Position numbers and translations under genes: made by a program
Shown: in pieces, positions 26,317 through 35,241 of the stretch
Layout of the letters: each line of letters starts with the position of its first letter
How positions within the stretch are numbered: position 1 is the first letter of the stretch
The notes under the pieces: model-generated
What the model was told of the DNA's origin: nothing
What the model saw: the letters and a program-made list of their open reading frames with translations, nothing else
The model's database searches: none
DNA from: an uncultured Bacteroidia bacterium
GTDB lineage: Bacteria; Bacteroidota; Bacteroidia; Bacteroidales; UBA932
Length of the DNA: 52,541 nucleotides
Reading direction: 5' to 3'
Assembly: GCA_902785575.1 (NCBI GenBank)
Contig: CACZZF010000020.1
Span: 1 to 52,541 of the forward strand

Positions 26317-27342
26317 TCACATGGCCCAATCTCCGTTAAGAATCTGAGTCACAGTCGGATAACTCTTATTCCTAAACACTTTTACGCGAAATGAGACAAA
26401 TGGGTTACGTGAATATCGCTTAATGAATTCTTCGTAAGTGGAACATGAGAGAAAAGCCTTCATAGCGAAGACATCGAACTCGCTGTAAATATTAGGGCAG
26501 GCAAGTACATCCTGTCTGACATCAGAGAAATAATCTCGCATGAAATCAAAACGTTCCTTGTCTATTACCTCGAGACTGTCCAACAAATAAAATCGCTTGG
26601 CTCGGGAAGGAGCTATACCGCGGGCATGTAAGTCGTCAAGAAAGACCCTGAAATTCTTGAAATAATTGAAAGTGACGTCCGGTTGACGCACCAACGAGCC
26701 CTCCCTTTGATAATAATGATAACACGGCCCTTGGAAAATGTAACTCCTATCCTGAAGTATCTCGGCCATGGCCGTGAAATAATTGTCTTCCACGCCACCT
26801 TTCAGCAAAGGCGATTTGATGTTGTTAATCTTAAGATAATCAAGTTTATACAACCGTGCCCAGACAACAGGAAAGAATCCCGATTGGACTAAAAGAGGAG
26901 AACAGTATCCGGCTTCCCCTTTGATAAAACCAGACTGATCGGAATGTTTGTTCTTCGAACTGTCATCATACTCATATATCCAGTTGCTGTTGATGACCAC
27001 ATTCTGGCCAGTACTTCGGGCATGGGACAACATCTCCGCAAGATAATCCGGATCAATCCAGTCATCCGAATCCATAAAATAGATGTATTCCCCTTTCGCA
27101 TGGTCCATAGCAAGGTTCCTGGCGTATGGAACCCCATGATTCTCAGGGAGATGAATCACCCTCATACGAGAATCCCCCGACGCATATTCATCCAATATGG
27201 AAACCGAGTCATCTGATGACCCGTCATCTATCGCCAGTAACTCGAAATCAGCGAACGTCTGCCCTAGAACTGAATCGAGGCATCTGGAAAGATATTTCCC
27301 TGTATTGTAAACAGGAAGAATGACGGTTATTCCGGACTCCAT
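26317..27342 (-). CDS. GT2 glycosyltransferase, directly after the PqqD-like gene
   Basis: A 341-residue member of the three-copy local GT2 family (with 19753 and 32316). ITVILPVYNTGKYLSRCLDS, AIDDGSSDDSVSILDEY and YIYFMDSDDWIDPDYLAEM are the core; VINSNWIYEYDDSSK, FFPVVWARLYKLDYL and CYHYYQREGSL are the family-specific boxes. The start overlaps the PqqD-like gene by 16 nt. That tight arrangement suggests the transferase belongs to the cassette rather than being a passenger. Confidence 0.88.
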   Translation of the reverse strand: MESGITVILPVYNTGKYLSRCLDSVLGQTFADFELLAIDDGSSDDSVSILDEYASGDSRMRVIHLPENHGVPYARNLAMDHAKGEYIYFMDSDDWIDPDYLAEMLSHARSTGQNVVINSNWIYEYDDSSKNKHSDQSGFIKGEAGYCSPLLVQSGFFPVVWARLYKLDYLKINNIKSPLLKGGVEDNYFTAMAEILQDRSYIFQGPCYHYYQREGSLVRQPDVTFNYFKNFRVFLDDLHARGIAPSRAKRFYLLDSLEVIDKERFDFMRDYFSDVRQDVLACPNIYSEFDVFAMKAFLSCSTYEEFIKRYSRNPFVSFRVKVFRNKSYPTVTQILNGDWAM

Positions 27343-27749
27343 CCCTTATCTTCCTCCACATCATGGATAGGATCCGCGAAAAGCAGTTCTTGAACATCCT
27401 TATACTCTGTGCACTCGGGGATAAACCCATCAGCCGACGCGGCATTGGCATCAATCTCAGGTTTTTCTAAGGATGCGGTATCCGAAGGAATTACAATCTC
27501 GAATTCGGAGAGAGTATTGACAAAGGCATTAAGCTTGTCCGGGAAGTCTTCCGGGGCCCCGGGAATAGAGTTTACCGCTTTGATTATCTCCCTTACTGGA
27601 GATCCGGAAATAAGGCTTTGAAAAACAGAAGTTCCGAAACCATTCATTCCATAATAAATTCCAGTTGATGAGTTGATCACGATCGCCATGCCATCGGAAA
27701 TGTCAGCGAACATCTTGGCGTCGTTGAGTTGATAATTCTCTGTAGTCAT
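27327..27749 (-). CDS. PqqD-like protein (RRE-type fold)
   Basis: A 140-residue protein. Residues 1-90 follow the PqqD pattern: KMFADISDGMAIVINSSTG, IYYGMNGFGTSVFQSL, then a helix with EIIKAV. PqqD folds bind peptide leaders in RiPP pathways, but members also occur in glycan loci beside HprK-like kinases. The last 45 residues are acidic and Pro-rich (PSDTASLEKPEIDANA). It sits between the HprK-like gene (2 bp gap) and a GT2 (16 nt overlap). No radical SAM enzyme or precursor peptide is adjacent, so a peptide-maturation role is not shown. Confidence 0.75.
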   Translation of the reverse strand: MTTENYQLNDAKMFADISDGMAIVINSSTGIYYGMNGFGTSVFQSLISGSPVREIIKAVNSIPGAPEDFPDKLNAFVNTLSEFEIVIPSDTASLEKPEIDANAASADGFIPECTEYKDVQELLFADPIHDVEEDKGWSPE

Positions 27750-27751
27750 GA

Positions 27752-28903
27752 TTATATGTTATTGTTCATTGATTCAGTAAACGCCCGCAAACACTCAGCA
27801 TTCGCGAAGATGTCCGGGGTAAGTGTGATTTTGTAAAAATCGAGAGGAGTTATCATCCTAGCGAGCTTAAGAATAGTCTCTGAGTCATTCTGGGTCTGCT
27901 TAAGCCCCATGCACCACATCTGGAAAAGGGTAGAATGGGCCAGATGGGTAATCGCCCGATTCTTCTCAAGCGGACCGCATTTTTCGACTATAGGCTTTTT
28001 CGCGGACAAATCGATATCAGGGAAGAGGCAGGCCCTGACTGGATAATGACGCCTGAGAGCATCCGAATAGCCACTTATATCGAAAACATACTTTCCTTTC
28101 CAACTGCTGACCCCAACAAAGCGAGCTCTGTCAAACTCGTCATACAGAGCATTATACATCTGAGGAGACAAAGTCACTATTGAATAAATGGGAGAAGCGG
28201 TCAGGCTCCCATTCTCAGATTGTAGGATAAGGTAGTCTTCAGAGACATATTCAAACCCCTTGAGAAGGGCTGTGATCGCAAGGGTGCTTTTACCACGGTT
28301 ACCACGGGCACACATGAGTAATCCATTACCGTGAAGGCCAATGCACGCGCCATGGACGAGCGAGGCATTTGGCAGGGTATTGAGGATCCTGAACAGCATC
28401 TGGACAAACACATGCCCTTCCCTCAACCATCTGTCAGGCTCATAGCTGCTTGTTCCGTAATAGTAGTTATTCCCATCCACAAGAAAAATGGTCCCATCTT
28501 TGAAATTCACTTGTCCAGTAGGAATAATAATCGCAGCATAAGGATCTGAACCTGAGACAGTTCTGTTAGTCTGCTCAAAATAATGCGTCTTCGAGAAAAG
28601 CAGAAACTCCTCCTCGGCGGGGATTTCCAAATCCGGCATAATCACCTCTGATATGAAATCCCTCACCTCATTCTCCTTCCAGAGATATATTGTCGCATCT
28701 GGCTCAGGGACAGGGTTGGTAATCACCCAACCAAGTTCCCTTCCGATAAGTCTCATGGCAGTATTATCACAAGCCTTGACACGGACAGTCTTCAATCCCG
28801 CAAGATCAATAAAGACTTCTTCAGCGCTGTCAAGAGCCGGCCCGATTCGAGTCTCAAGTTTTTGTATCTTATCTTTCCAATTGTCAATAATCAGTCTCAT
28901 CAC
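27752..28903 (-). CDS. HprK-like kinase (HPr-kinase-related), copy 1
   Basis: A 383-residue paralog of the protein at 24228-25331. SLVHGACIGL (His184), GLLMCARGNRGKSTLA (P-loop 201-207) and YVSEDYLIL (221-224) follow the HprK order. FVGVSSWKGKYVFDISGY and LKQTQNDSETI are shared with copy 2. This copy sits in the full cassette: nucleotidyltransferase, kinase, PqqD-like, GT2. It most likely binds ATP and could phosphorylate Ser/Thr on a protein or a hydroxyl of a sugar; the sequence does not decide between these. Confidence 0.8.
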   Translation of the reverse strand: MMRLIIDNWKDKIQKLETRIGPALDSAEEVFIDLAGLKTVRVKACDNTAMRLIGRELGWVITNPVPEPDATIYLWKENEVRDFISEVIMPDLEIPAEEEFLLFSKTHYFEQTNRTVSGSDPYAAIIIPTGQVNFKDGTIFLVDGNNYYYGTSSYEPDRWLREGHVFVQMLFRILNTLPNASLVHGACIGLHGNGLLMCARGNRGKSTLAITALLKGFEYVSEDYLILQSENGSLTASPIYSIVTLSPQMYNALYDEFDRARFVGVSSWKGKYVFDISGYSDALRRHYPVRACLFPDIDLSAKKPIVEKCGPLEKNRAITHLAHSTLFQMWCMGLKQTQNDSETILKLARMITPLDFYKITLTPDIFANAECLRAFTESMNNNI

Positions 28904-28912
28904 AGAAAAGTT

Positions 28913-30232
28913 TTATGATAGTTTCAAGTTGGGAAGAACCCTATATCGGAAAACAAGCAACGTTTTCTTTATCAGCCTGTTAGAAAATACCCGCTTGAGC
29001 AAGGAGACGAAACTCACCCACATGAACACAATTGGATTGTAACCCCTTTGAAGCGACGCCCCGACACTTGTCCGGGAAAGAGAGTCCCGGGCCTCGGAAA
29101 CGACATCTCTCCGGAACAGGAAATCCAAAAGTTGATTCTCCAATTCCTTGTCCGAAAGATCTGGTTCGAGGAGCTTAACAGGGAACACATTTGGGATGAT
29201 TGAGGATAAGAAAACCACGGAGTAGTAAACCTGGAACTCCGTTCCGGTCTTTCTGGCGCTGTCTTTCACAATTTCCCAGTCAAAACCAGGCTTCAGAGAT
29301 ATCAGATACTTCATGTCAAAGAAGGTCGTGATGATGCTCTCCGGCGTCTGATTCTTAGCGAGGTTTTTATATAGATTGACAAAAGCGATGAAAACCATAT
29401 CCTCCGGGCAGGGCAGAAGTCCACGGACTGAGAACATCGGAACCTCTTCTGATCGTGTGAAAAGACCCTCATTATATGCCTCCTCTAGCCCGGTGAACAT
29501 CTCCATACGTTCGTGAATATCCAGAAGTCCCTCATCTGAACCAGGGAGATGCAGATCCACGCTATGATCCGTTTTCATCGGTTTGTCATAGCCCATACCC
29601 ATAACAAGCTCGACAACTCTCTGATAATCAGCCTCCGGAACTATGATATCGATGTCGTTCATCCATCTTGGGAAGTCAGGCCTGTAAACCTTCATCGCAC
29701 CTCCTTTCAAGATAGCGAAAGGAATCCCTTCCTTATTTAGGACTTTACCCACCTTGCTTAAATGAGCCTGTCTCTTGACATTCTGAAACTTGCAGAAAGA
29801 GAGCACCCCATCCAGCCTAGGTGTTATCTCGTGAAATTTGAGATCGGGACGAGTTTTCATCAGATAAGCCAAAAGCATCACGCTCTTTATCGGAGCGGCT
29901 TCTATGTCCCAATCATTCAGAAAATCATCTAGTTCCGCTTGGGAGATCTCTTTGGAGAGAGCCATCTCTAACAGTTTGCGGTCCAGATCGGACATGGCCT
30001 CATTCCCCTGCATCAGGATTATCTCGTCCGGATGAAAAGGAATTATCGCTCCGACCGCCAGAACAACAAGAATCAATACAACCAAGCATGCCAGTATCCA
30101 GAGAAGAATCCGTACTGGTATAATCAAACTCAAAAGGAGAAAAAGCCCCCCGATGAGGATGATCAGCAAAGCAGCCCCTGTCACTTTGACACCTACGTAT
30201 CTTCGGTCAGTATTACGATTCGAGTTTGTCAT
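28913..30232 (-). CDS. Membrane-anchored nucleotidyltransferase (NTP_transf_5 type)
   Basis: A 439-residue protein with two predicted membrane helices (about 16-38 and 42-64) ahead of a cytosolic nucleotidyltransferase domain. IPFAILKGGAMKVYRPDFPR (170-189) and MNDIDIIVPE (191-200) give the KGG loop and the DxD metal site of the polymerase-beta-like NTP_transf_5 family. A helical second half follows. This family commonly accompanies HprK-like and PqqD-like genes in glycan clusters, and no reaction is established for it. It starts within the DGEHR gene (20-nt overlap) and ends 9 bp before the HprK-like copy 1. Confidence 0.75.
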   Translation of the reverse strand: MTNSNRNTDRRYVGVKVTGAALLIILIGGLFLLLSLIIPVRILLWILACLVVLILVVLAVGAIIPFHPDEIILMQGNEAMSDLDRKLLEMALSKEISQAELDDFLNDWDIEAAPIKSVMLLAYLMKTRPDLKFHEITPRLDGVLSFCKFQNVKRQAHLSKVGKVLNKEGIPFAILKGGAMKVYRPDFPRWMNDIDIIVPEADYQRVVELVMGMGYDKPMKTDHSVDLHLPGSDEGLLDIHERMEMFTGLEEAYNEGLFTRSEEVPMFSVRGLLPCPEDMVFIAFVNLYKNLAKNQTPESIITTFFDMKYLISLKPGFDWEIVKDSARKTGTEFQVYYSVVFLSSIIPNVFPVKLLEPDLSDKELENQLLDFLFRRDVVSEARDSLSRTSVGASLQRGYNPIVFMWVSFVSLLKRVFSNRLIKKTLLVFRYRVLPNLKLS

Positions 30233-31256
30233 GCCTTTTCCAAAAAGGATTTATAAAGTTATAAAAAGAAATCCAAACATTATTGTCCCAGTTGGCGAAA
30301 ATGGACTTGAACCTAAACCAAATGAAACGGCAACCAACCCTTACCTTATCCCAAAACACCTCTATAGGGGTAATAATCCCATATGCTATGCCGCCTCCAT
30401 GCCACCAGTTTTTCCTTCCGCCACATGTCAAAACAATAATCGAGACACGAAGGACCTCATCAGGTTCAGAAACAAGCTTGCTTTCTCCGCTATCTTCCGG
30501 AGCATAATCAGCCTCGGATGGAAGGTAAAACACAAAACGAGTCTCACCTTTGAAAGCTTCGCCAGCCCAATGGGGATCTAGCGCCGAACGCAATCTCGAA
30601 TAAGCCTTATAACCCGTCCGGAACGACCTGGAATAAAAAACTTCGCCCAAAGTTGAAGAGTCGACCTCCTCTCCCGGCCAAAGGCAAAGCACTCTCAAGC
30701 CCTTTATAAGAGGAACGCTTTCATACGCTACCACGTCCATACAATAGTCCGACATCCACCGGTCTTTATAGAAACTATAGTCTAAACATGGCATCTCAGC
30801 ATCGGGGAATTCACATATTGTCACATCCTTATCATAAAAGGACAGAGCCGATATCCGGTGCTCACCATCAAGAATATGACTCTCGCCTCCGACGGGAACA
30901 ATAGACTCATTCGGATCAAATTCCACGACCGAGAAAGAATCAATCAGCCTATTAAAATCTTTAAGGAATATCCGGATATTGTATTTCTCATCTTCTTTCC
31001 CGTATTCTTTCCAAAAAGGGTTCGAACATCTCATACTCTCGCGATATACCCTCCGGGCAAGGCAAGGCCGACTGTCACGATAACGGATGTAAACCATTTT
31101 GGAGAATATTCCGAAACGCCATGGGCCAAGTAGGCTTCTGGCTGGCACAGTCTTAACCTCTCCCTCTAAAGAGTCAAGGTGAAACTTGTTAATCCAATGG
31201 GGATGGATTAAGTCCAAGGGTATGGGATCATAGTTCGGCATCAAGAGCAAGTTCAA
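30213..31256 (-). CDS. DGxHR-motif protein, ParB/sulfiredoxin-like nuclease fold, copy 1
   Basis: A 347-residue protein of unknown function, paralogous to 16388-17398. SIVPVGGESHILDGEHRISA (118-137) carries the DGxHR loop, and FDPN precedes it. The protein continues with WMSDYCMDVVAYES and a tryptophan-rich C-terminus, also matched in the paralog. The ATG at 31241 (MPNYDPIPLD) is an alternative start that reduces overlap with glf from 29 to 14 nt. It precedes the nucleotidyltransferase, so it may be part of the same cassette. Confidence 0.6.
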   Translation of the reverse strand: MNLLLMPNYDPIPLDLIHPHWINKFHLDSLEGEVKTVPARSLLGPWRFGIFSKMVYIRYRDSRPCLARRVYRESMRCSNPFWKEYGKEDEKYNIRIFLKDFNRLIDSFSVVEFDPNESIVPVGGESHILDGEHRISALSFYDKDVTICEFPDAEMPCLDYSFYKDRWMSDYCMDVVAYESVPLIKGLRVLCLWPGEEVDSSTLGEVFYSRSFRTGYKAYSRLRSALDPHWAGEAFKGETRFVFYLPSEADYAPEDSGESKLVSEPDEVLRVSIIVLTCGGRKNWWHGGGIAYGIITPIEVFWDKVRVGCRFIWFRFKSIFANWDNNVWISFYNFINPFWKRHDKLES

Positions 31257-32313
31257 CTACAGTATGCATGTCGTAATACTTGTACTCTGCCAGACGTCCC
31301 CGGAACGAGACATTCTCCAGGCTATCCGCCAAAGCCTTATAGTTCTGATACTTCTCGTTGTTCTTTTTGTCATTCACAGGATAAAAAGGTTCCAGACCAG
31401 GCTTCCACTCCTGCGGGAATTCTCTGGTAATAACGGTCTTAGGCTGATCCGCAGGGCCGAAATACTTATGCTCTATGATTCTCGTGAAGGGATGATCATG
31501 GTCCGTGTAATTCACGGCGACATTTCCCTGGAAACTCTCTTTGTCCAATACCTCCTCCTCGAACCTCAAACTGCGGTATTCCAGAGGCCCGAACCGGTAA
31601 TCGAAAAACTCGTCTATCGGGCCACAATAAATGATTTTCTTCGCCAGGGAATTGTAATAATCCCTGTTATCGAAGTAATTCACACCTGTCCGGACTTCCA
31701 CACCCTCAAGCAAAGCGTCGAACAACGCATTGTAGCCTCCACCCTCTGGAATCCCTTGGTAACAATCGTCGTAATAGTTGTTGTCGAAACGGAAACGGAC
31801 TGGTAACCTCTTGATTATGAACGGAGGCAGATCTTTACAATCCCTCCCCCATTGTTTTTCGGTGTAGCACTTGACAAGTTTCTCGTACACATCTCTTCCC
31901 ACAAGCGATATCGCCTGCTCCTCAAGATTGGAAGGCACACCTTTAATCTCTTTTCGTTCCTCTTCAATCTTCTCTTTCGCCTCATCCGGAGTCATAGTCC
32001 CCCATAACTCATAGAATGTGTTCATGTTGAATGGGAGATGGTAAAACCTTCCCTTGTAAAAGGCCAATGGACAGTATCGGAAACTCCGGAAAGGAACGAG
32101 GGAATTCACAAAATCCCAGACTTTCTTATTTGAAGTGTGGAATATGTGCGGGCCATACTTATGGACTTGTATCCCTTCGACATCCTCGCAATACATATTA
32201 CCACCGACATGAGGCCGCTTCTCAATCACAAGTGGTCTCATGCCAGCCTTTCTCGCCCGATAAGCCAAGATAGACCCATAAAGTCCAGCTCCAACAATAA
32301 GGCAATCGTACAT
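31228..32313 (-). CDS. glf: UDP-galactopyranose mutase
   Basis: Converts UDP-galactopyranose to UDP-galactofuranose with reduced FAD. I choose the ATG at 32313 (361 aa, MYDCLIVGAGLYGS) because the glycosyltransferase stop at 32316 precedes it immediately. GAGLYGS at 8-14 binds FAD, EKRPHVGGNMY follows at 31-41, and KYGPHIFHTSN is at 52-62. The NNYYDDCYQGIPEGGGY and FTRIIEHKYF regions belong to the UGM active site. The length matches E. coli Glf. It is the only nucleotide-sugar gene visible, so galactofuranose is the one residue that can be predicted for the glycan. Confidence 0.95.
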   Translation of the reverse strand: MYDCLIVGAGLYGSILAYRARKAGMRPLVIEKRPHVGGNMYCEDVEGIQVHKYGPHIFHTSNKKVWDFVNSLVPFRSFRYCPLAFYKGRFYHLPFNMNTFYELWGTMTPDEAKEKIEEERKEIKGVPSNLEEQAISLVGRDVYEKLVKCYTEKQWGRDCKDLPPFIIKRLPVRFRFDNNYYDDCYQGIPEGGGYNALFDALLEGVEVRTGVNYFDNRDYYNSLAKKIIYCGPIDEFFDYRFGPLEYRSLRFEEEVLDKESFQGNVAVNYTDHDHPFTRIIEHKYFGPADQPKTVITREFPQEWKPGLEPFYPVNDKKNNEKYQNYKALADSLENVSFRGRLAEYKYYDMHTVVELALDAEL

Positions 32314-32315
32314 AA

Positions 32316-33344
32316 TTACTTCCAGCCTCCGTTCAAGATGCCTCTCTTGGTTGGCCAACCCATGTGAAGAATCACCTTGAGCTTATAAGTCCGATCCAAT
32401 CCAAAAAGATTCCGCTTCTTGAAGTCCTTGAAATTCTTCGATGAGATGACAGACATCATCGTGTAACAATCACAGGTAGAGTACAACCACGACGCCGCCT
32501 TGACATCCGGTAGCACATCGGTGAAATACGCTTTCGCGAAGTTATATTGCTCCTCGTTTTCGAGCATAAAATTCAAATCCCATATTTCGAAACGCCGGGC
32601 TGAGGAAGGAGGGATATTCCTCGACCGGAACTCCTCAAGCAAATAGCGGTACGCGATCATGTGGTTCCATCTGTGACTCGGTTTCTTGGTGTTCGAGTCA
32701 CCTCTCTGCCGGAAATGGTAAAACGAGCCGCTAAATATGTAACTTTTCTCTTGCAGAACCTCGGTCAGGTACGTGAAATAGACATCCTCAGCGCTTCTCA
32801 ACCCGGGGAATCGCAAATTATTCTCCCTTAAGAAAGATGTCTTGTATAACCGGCACCATACGACTGGGAAGAAATAATTAGCGGCGAGAGTAGCCGGCTC
32901 ATAATAAGAAGGTTCCTTCTTGAAGAAAGGGGACAGTTCGCCCACTTTGCGCATGGAGGGATCCTCATATTCGAGATACCAATTCCTATTGATGACTATG
33001 TCCTGTCCTGTTGAGACAGCATGGGTATAAAGCTCCTCAAGATAAGTCTTATCTATCCAATCATCAGAGTCAAGGAGATAGACATAATCTCCGGCAGCAG
33101 TATCAATACCCATATTCCTGGCCTCGCACAGACCGCGGTTCTTAGGGAAGGCGACAACTTTTATCCTTGAGTCCTTCGCCTCGTATTCCCGGAGAATCGC
33201 CAACGAATTGTCCGAGCTTCCGTCATCAACACAAATCGCCTCAAAATCAATGAGTGTCTGACTCAGAACTGAGTCAAGACACTCATGAAGATAAGGTGCG
33301 GTGTTGAATACTGGAATAACAACACTGACCATCATTCTGGACAA
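32316..33344 (-). CDS. GT2 glycosyltransferase (subfamily shared with 19753 and 26317)
   Basis: A 342-residue GT-A enzyme: VSVVIPVFNTAPYLHECLDS, VDDGSSDNSLAIL and YVYLLDSDDWIDKTYLEEL, then VINRNWYLEYEDPS, FFPVVWCRLYKTSFL and FYHFRQRGDSN. It is the third copy of the local GT2 family. It begins 4 bp after the OmpA stop, so the envelope genes and the glycan genes are one transcript. An ATG at 33332 (MVSVVIPV) would also serve. With glf next to it, a galactofuranosyl transferase role is possible but unproven. Confidence 0.88.
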   Translation of the reverse strand: MSRMMVSVVIPVFNTAPYLHECLDSVLSQTLIDFEAICVDDGSSDNSLAILREYEAKDSRIKVVAFPKNRGLCEARNMGIDTAAGDYVYLLDSDDWIDKTYLEELYTHAVSTGQDIVINRNWYLEYEDPSMRKVGELSPFFKKEPSYYEPATLAANYFFPVVWCRLYKTSFLRENNLRFPGLRSAEDVYFTYLTEVLQEKSYIFSGSFYHFRQRGDSNTKKPSHRWNHMIAYRYLLEEFRSRNIPPSSARRFEIWDLNFMLENEEQYNFAKAYFTDVLPDVKAASWLYSTCDCYTMMSVISSKNFKDFKKRNLFGLDRTYKLKVILHMGWPTKRGILNGGWK

Positions 33345-33348
33345 CCGT

Positions 33349-35202
33349 TTAGTCGATCATATACTGGATACGAACCTTGACACAACGGTTCAGCTTGGCA
33401 TTGAGGCCACGAGTACTCTTATCCTTGACGGTACGGATACCATTATTCATACTGTCAACGAGGAAGATCTGCGAAGCGACATCCCTGAATCCATCCTTGT
33501 CGTTCAGCCACTGGATAACGGTGGCGGCACGGTTCTGTGACAGAGCGGTGTTCCTCTCACGACCAATCCTCTGGGCATCCTGGCCAGAATAGTTGTCCTG
33601 GCTGGTAGCCAGACCCTCGACCTGGATAAGAGTCATGATGCCACGGTCGACGATGTCACGGATCTTGGCGACTGTCTTGGCATCCGCGAACTGGGCGATG
33701 TAGCCATTGTTGGAGTTGAGAGCGGCGTAGATATCAGCGAAGCTGACGAGCTCGTCGGCATCATCGACATCCATGTACTGGCGCACAGTGCCAAGTCCAT
33801 AGTGTGAGTTCAAACCATAGGAATCGGTCTCCTTATAGTTATCACCGCTGAGCAGCTGCTGCCTCAAGGTAGCGTCATCAATTCGATAACTCCAAGTGTG
33901 GAGGCCATCATAGATAGGAGCATAATAGAAGCCAGCTTTCTCACGGAACGCGGCCATATCATCAGCCTTGAGACTGAGTGACATAGGTGTGCCCTCAAGC
34001 ATCTCGTATCCACGAGGGACATAGTCGATAGCGAAGTTCTTGTCAGCGCGCTCGGTCTTGAGATCCTCGACGGCAAGGCCGTTAAGGGAAGCTCCACTGC
34101 GCAGACGAGCGGCGACAGCCTCGTTGTCCACATACTTCTTCTGGGTGAATATACCACCGGCGAGGTAGTCAAGAGCATTGACGGAGGCGCCAGGGACGAT
34201 AGGAGCATCGTTACGTCCAGAGTAGTTGTTCGGGTAGAACACGAAGAAGGTAAGAGTTCCGTGGTTGCCAGTCCTCTTGGCCACTTCCTGCTCCTTGATC
34301 TTCAGAACCTGAATCTCGCGCTCGCGGTAATCCTGCTGGTAGATCCTGGTGGTACCGGTGTTCCAGCCATTGTCCCTGGCCTTGCCGAGATAGAAGGTCA
34401 AACCGGCGTGAAGTCCGAGGTTGGAATCGAACTTCTTGGCGACACGGTTCTCCATACCGGACTCGTGGTCGAAATTGGTCTGATAGAAGAGTCCACGGGC
34501 CTTGAGGTCAAGCGAGACCTTCTTCTTACTATTGAAGAACTGGCTATACTGCAACTCGGCGTGTCCGCTCCAGAGGTTATCTGAACCGTAATCATTGGCG
34601 AATCCAAGATGATGGGTGCCTCCGATACCAAGGTTCATCATCCACTGACCAAGGTTCCTGGTGTTATCATATCCCTCATATCCACGGATCAACCTGGTAA
34701 GGTTGAGGGAGGCCAAAGCGGCAAGATCCCACCAAGTGGTTTTCATCTTACGATAATCATGGCCATTATAATTGCCAACTACCGGTCCGTAACCATAGTG
34801 ACCTTGCATATACTCGGTATAGCCTTGGGAATTAGTCCGCAAGAACTCCAACTTAAGAGCGATGCCAGGAGTGAACCACTTACCGATACCAACACTCCAG
34901 TCAGGAGAGATGGTACCCTTGAACGCGCCATCCTTGGAATAGTCTCCACGGAAAGTGTGCGCACCTCCGGTGGCATAGACGAACCAGTTCTTTCCGAAGG
35001 AGTTAGTCACAACCCTGCTAGGATCCAGAAGAGTGTCACGCTGGGCGAGAACTCTGGACCGGGGCTTGGAAACAACTGTGTCGCGATAGACCTCACGATA
35101 GTCTTTGTACATCTCATCAATCTGACCCCAAGTCGGCGAGGCGGCCAGAAATCCCAGGGCGACAACTGTCAGAACCCTGCGTACCAGATTGAGTCTTTTC
35201 AT
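33349..35202 (-). CDS. OmpA-family outer-membrane protein
   Basis: A 617-residue protein with a signal peptide (about 1-26, cleaved after SPTWG). An N-terminal barrel-like part is rich in alternating aromatic strands (FVYATGGAHTFRGDY, IGKWFTPGIALKLEFL). The C-terminal 130 residues resemble the OmpA peptidoglycan-binding fold, with VEGLATSQDNYSGQDAQRIG, then RNTALSQNRAATVIQWL and a final VKVRIQYMI strand. It probably links the outer membrane to peptidoglycan. It follows the DUF5683-like gene by 39 bp and precedes a GT2 by 4 bp. Confidence 0.85.
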   Translation of the reverse strand: MKRLNLVRRVLTVVALGFLAASPTWGQIDEMYKDYREVYRDTVVSKPRSRVLAQRDTLLDPSRVVTNSFGKNWFVYATGGAHTFRGDYSKDGAFKGTISPDWSVGIGKWFTPGIALKLEFLRTNSQGYTEYMQGHYGYGPVVGNYNGHDYRKMKTTWWDLAALASLNLTRLIRGYEGYDNTRNLGQWMMNLGIGGTHHLGFANDYGSDNLWSGHAELQYSQFFNSKKKVSLDLKARGLFYQTNFDHESGMENRVAKKFDSNLGLHAGLTFYLGKARDNGWNTGTTRIYQQDYREREIQVLKIKEQEVAKRTGNHGTLTFFVFYPNNYSGRNDAPIVPGASVNALDYLAGGIFTQKKYVDNEAVAARLRSGASLNGLAVEDLKTERADKNFAIDYVPRGYEMLEGTPMSLSLKADDMAAFREKAGFYYAPIYDGLHTWSYRIDDATLRQQLLSGDNYKETDSYGLNSHYGLGTVRQYMDVDDADELVSFADIYAALNSNNGYIAQFADAKTVAKIRDIVDRGIMTLIQVEGLATSQDNYSGQDAQRIGRERNTALSQNRAATVIQWLNDKDGFRDVASQIFLVDSMNNGIRTVKDKSTRGLNAKLNRCVKVRIQYMID

Positions 35203-35241
35203 AATCAGGTGATACTATTTTTTATTATTTAAATTCTTGAT

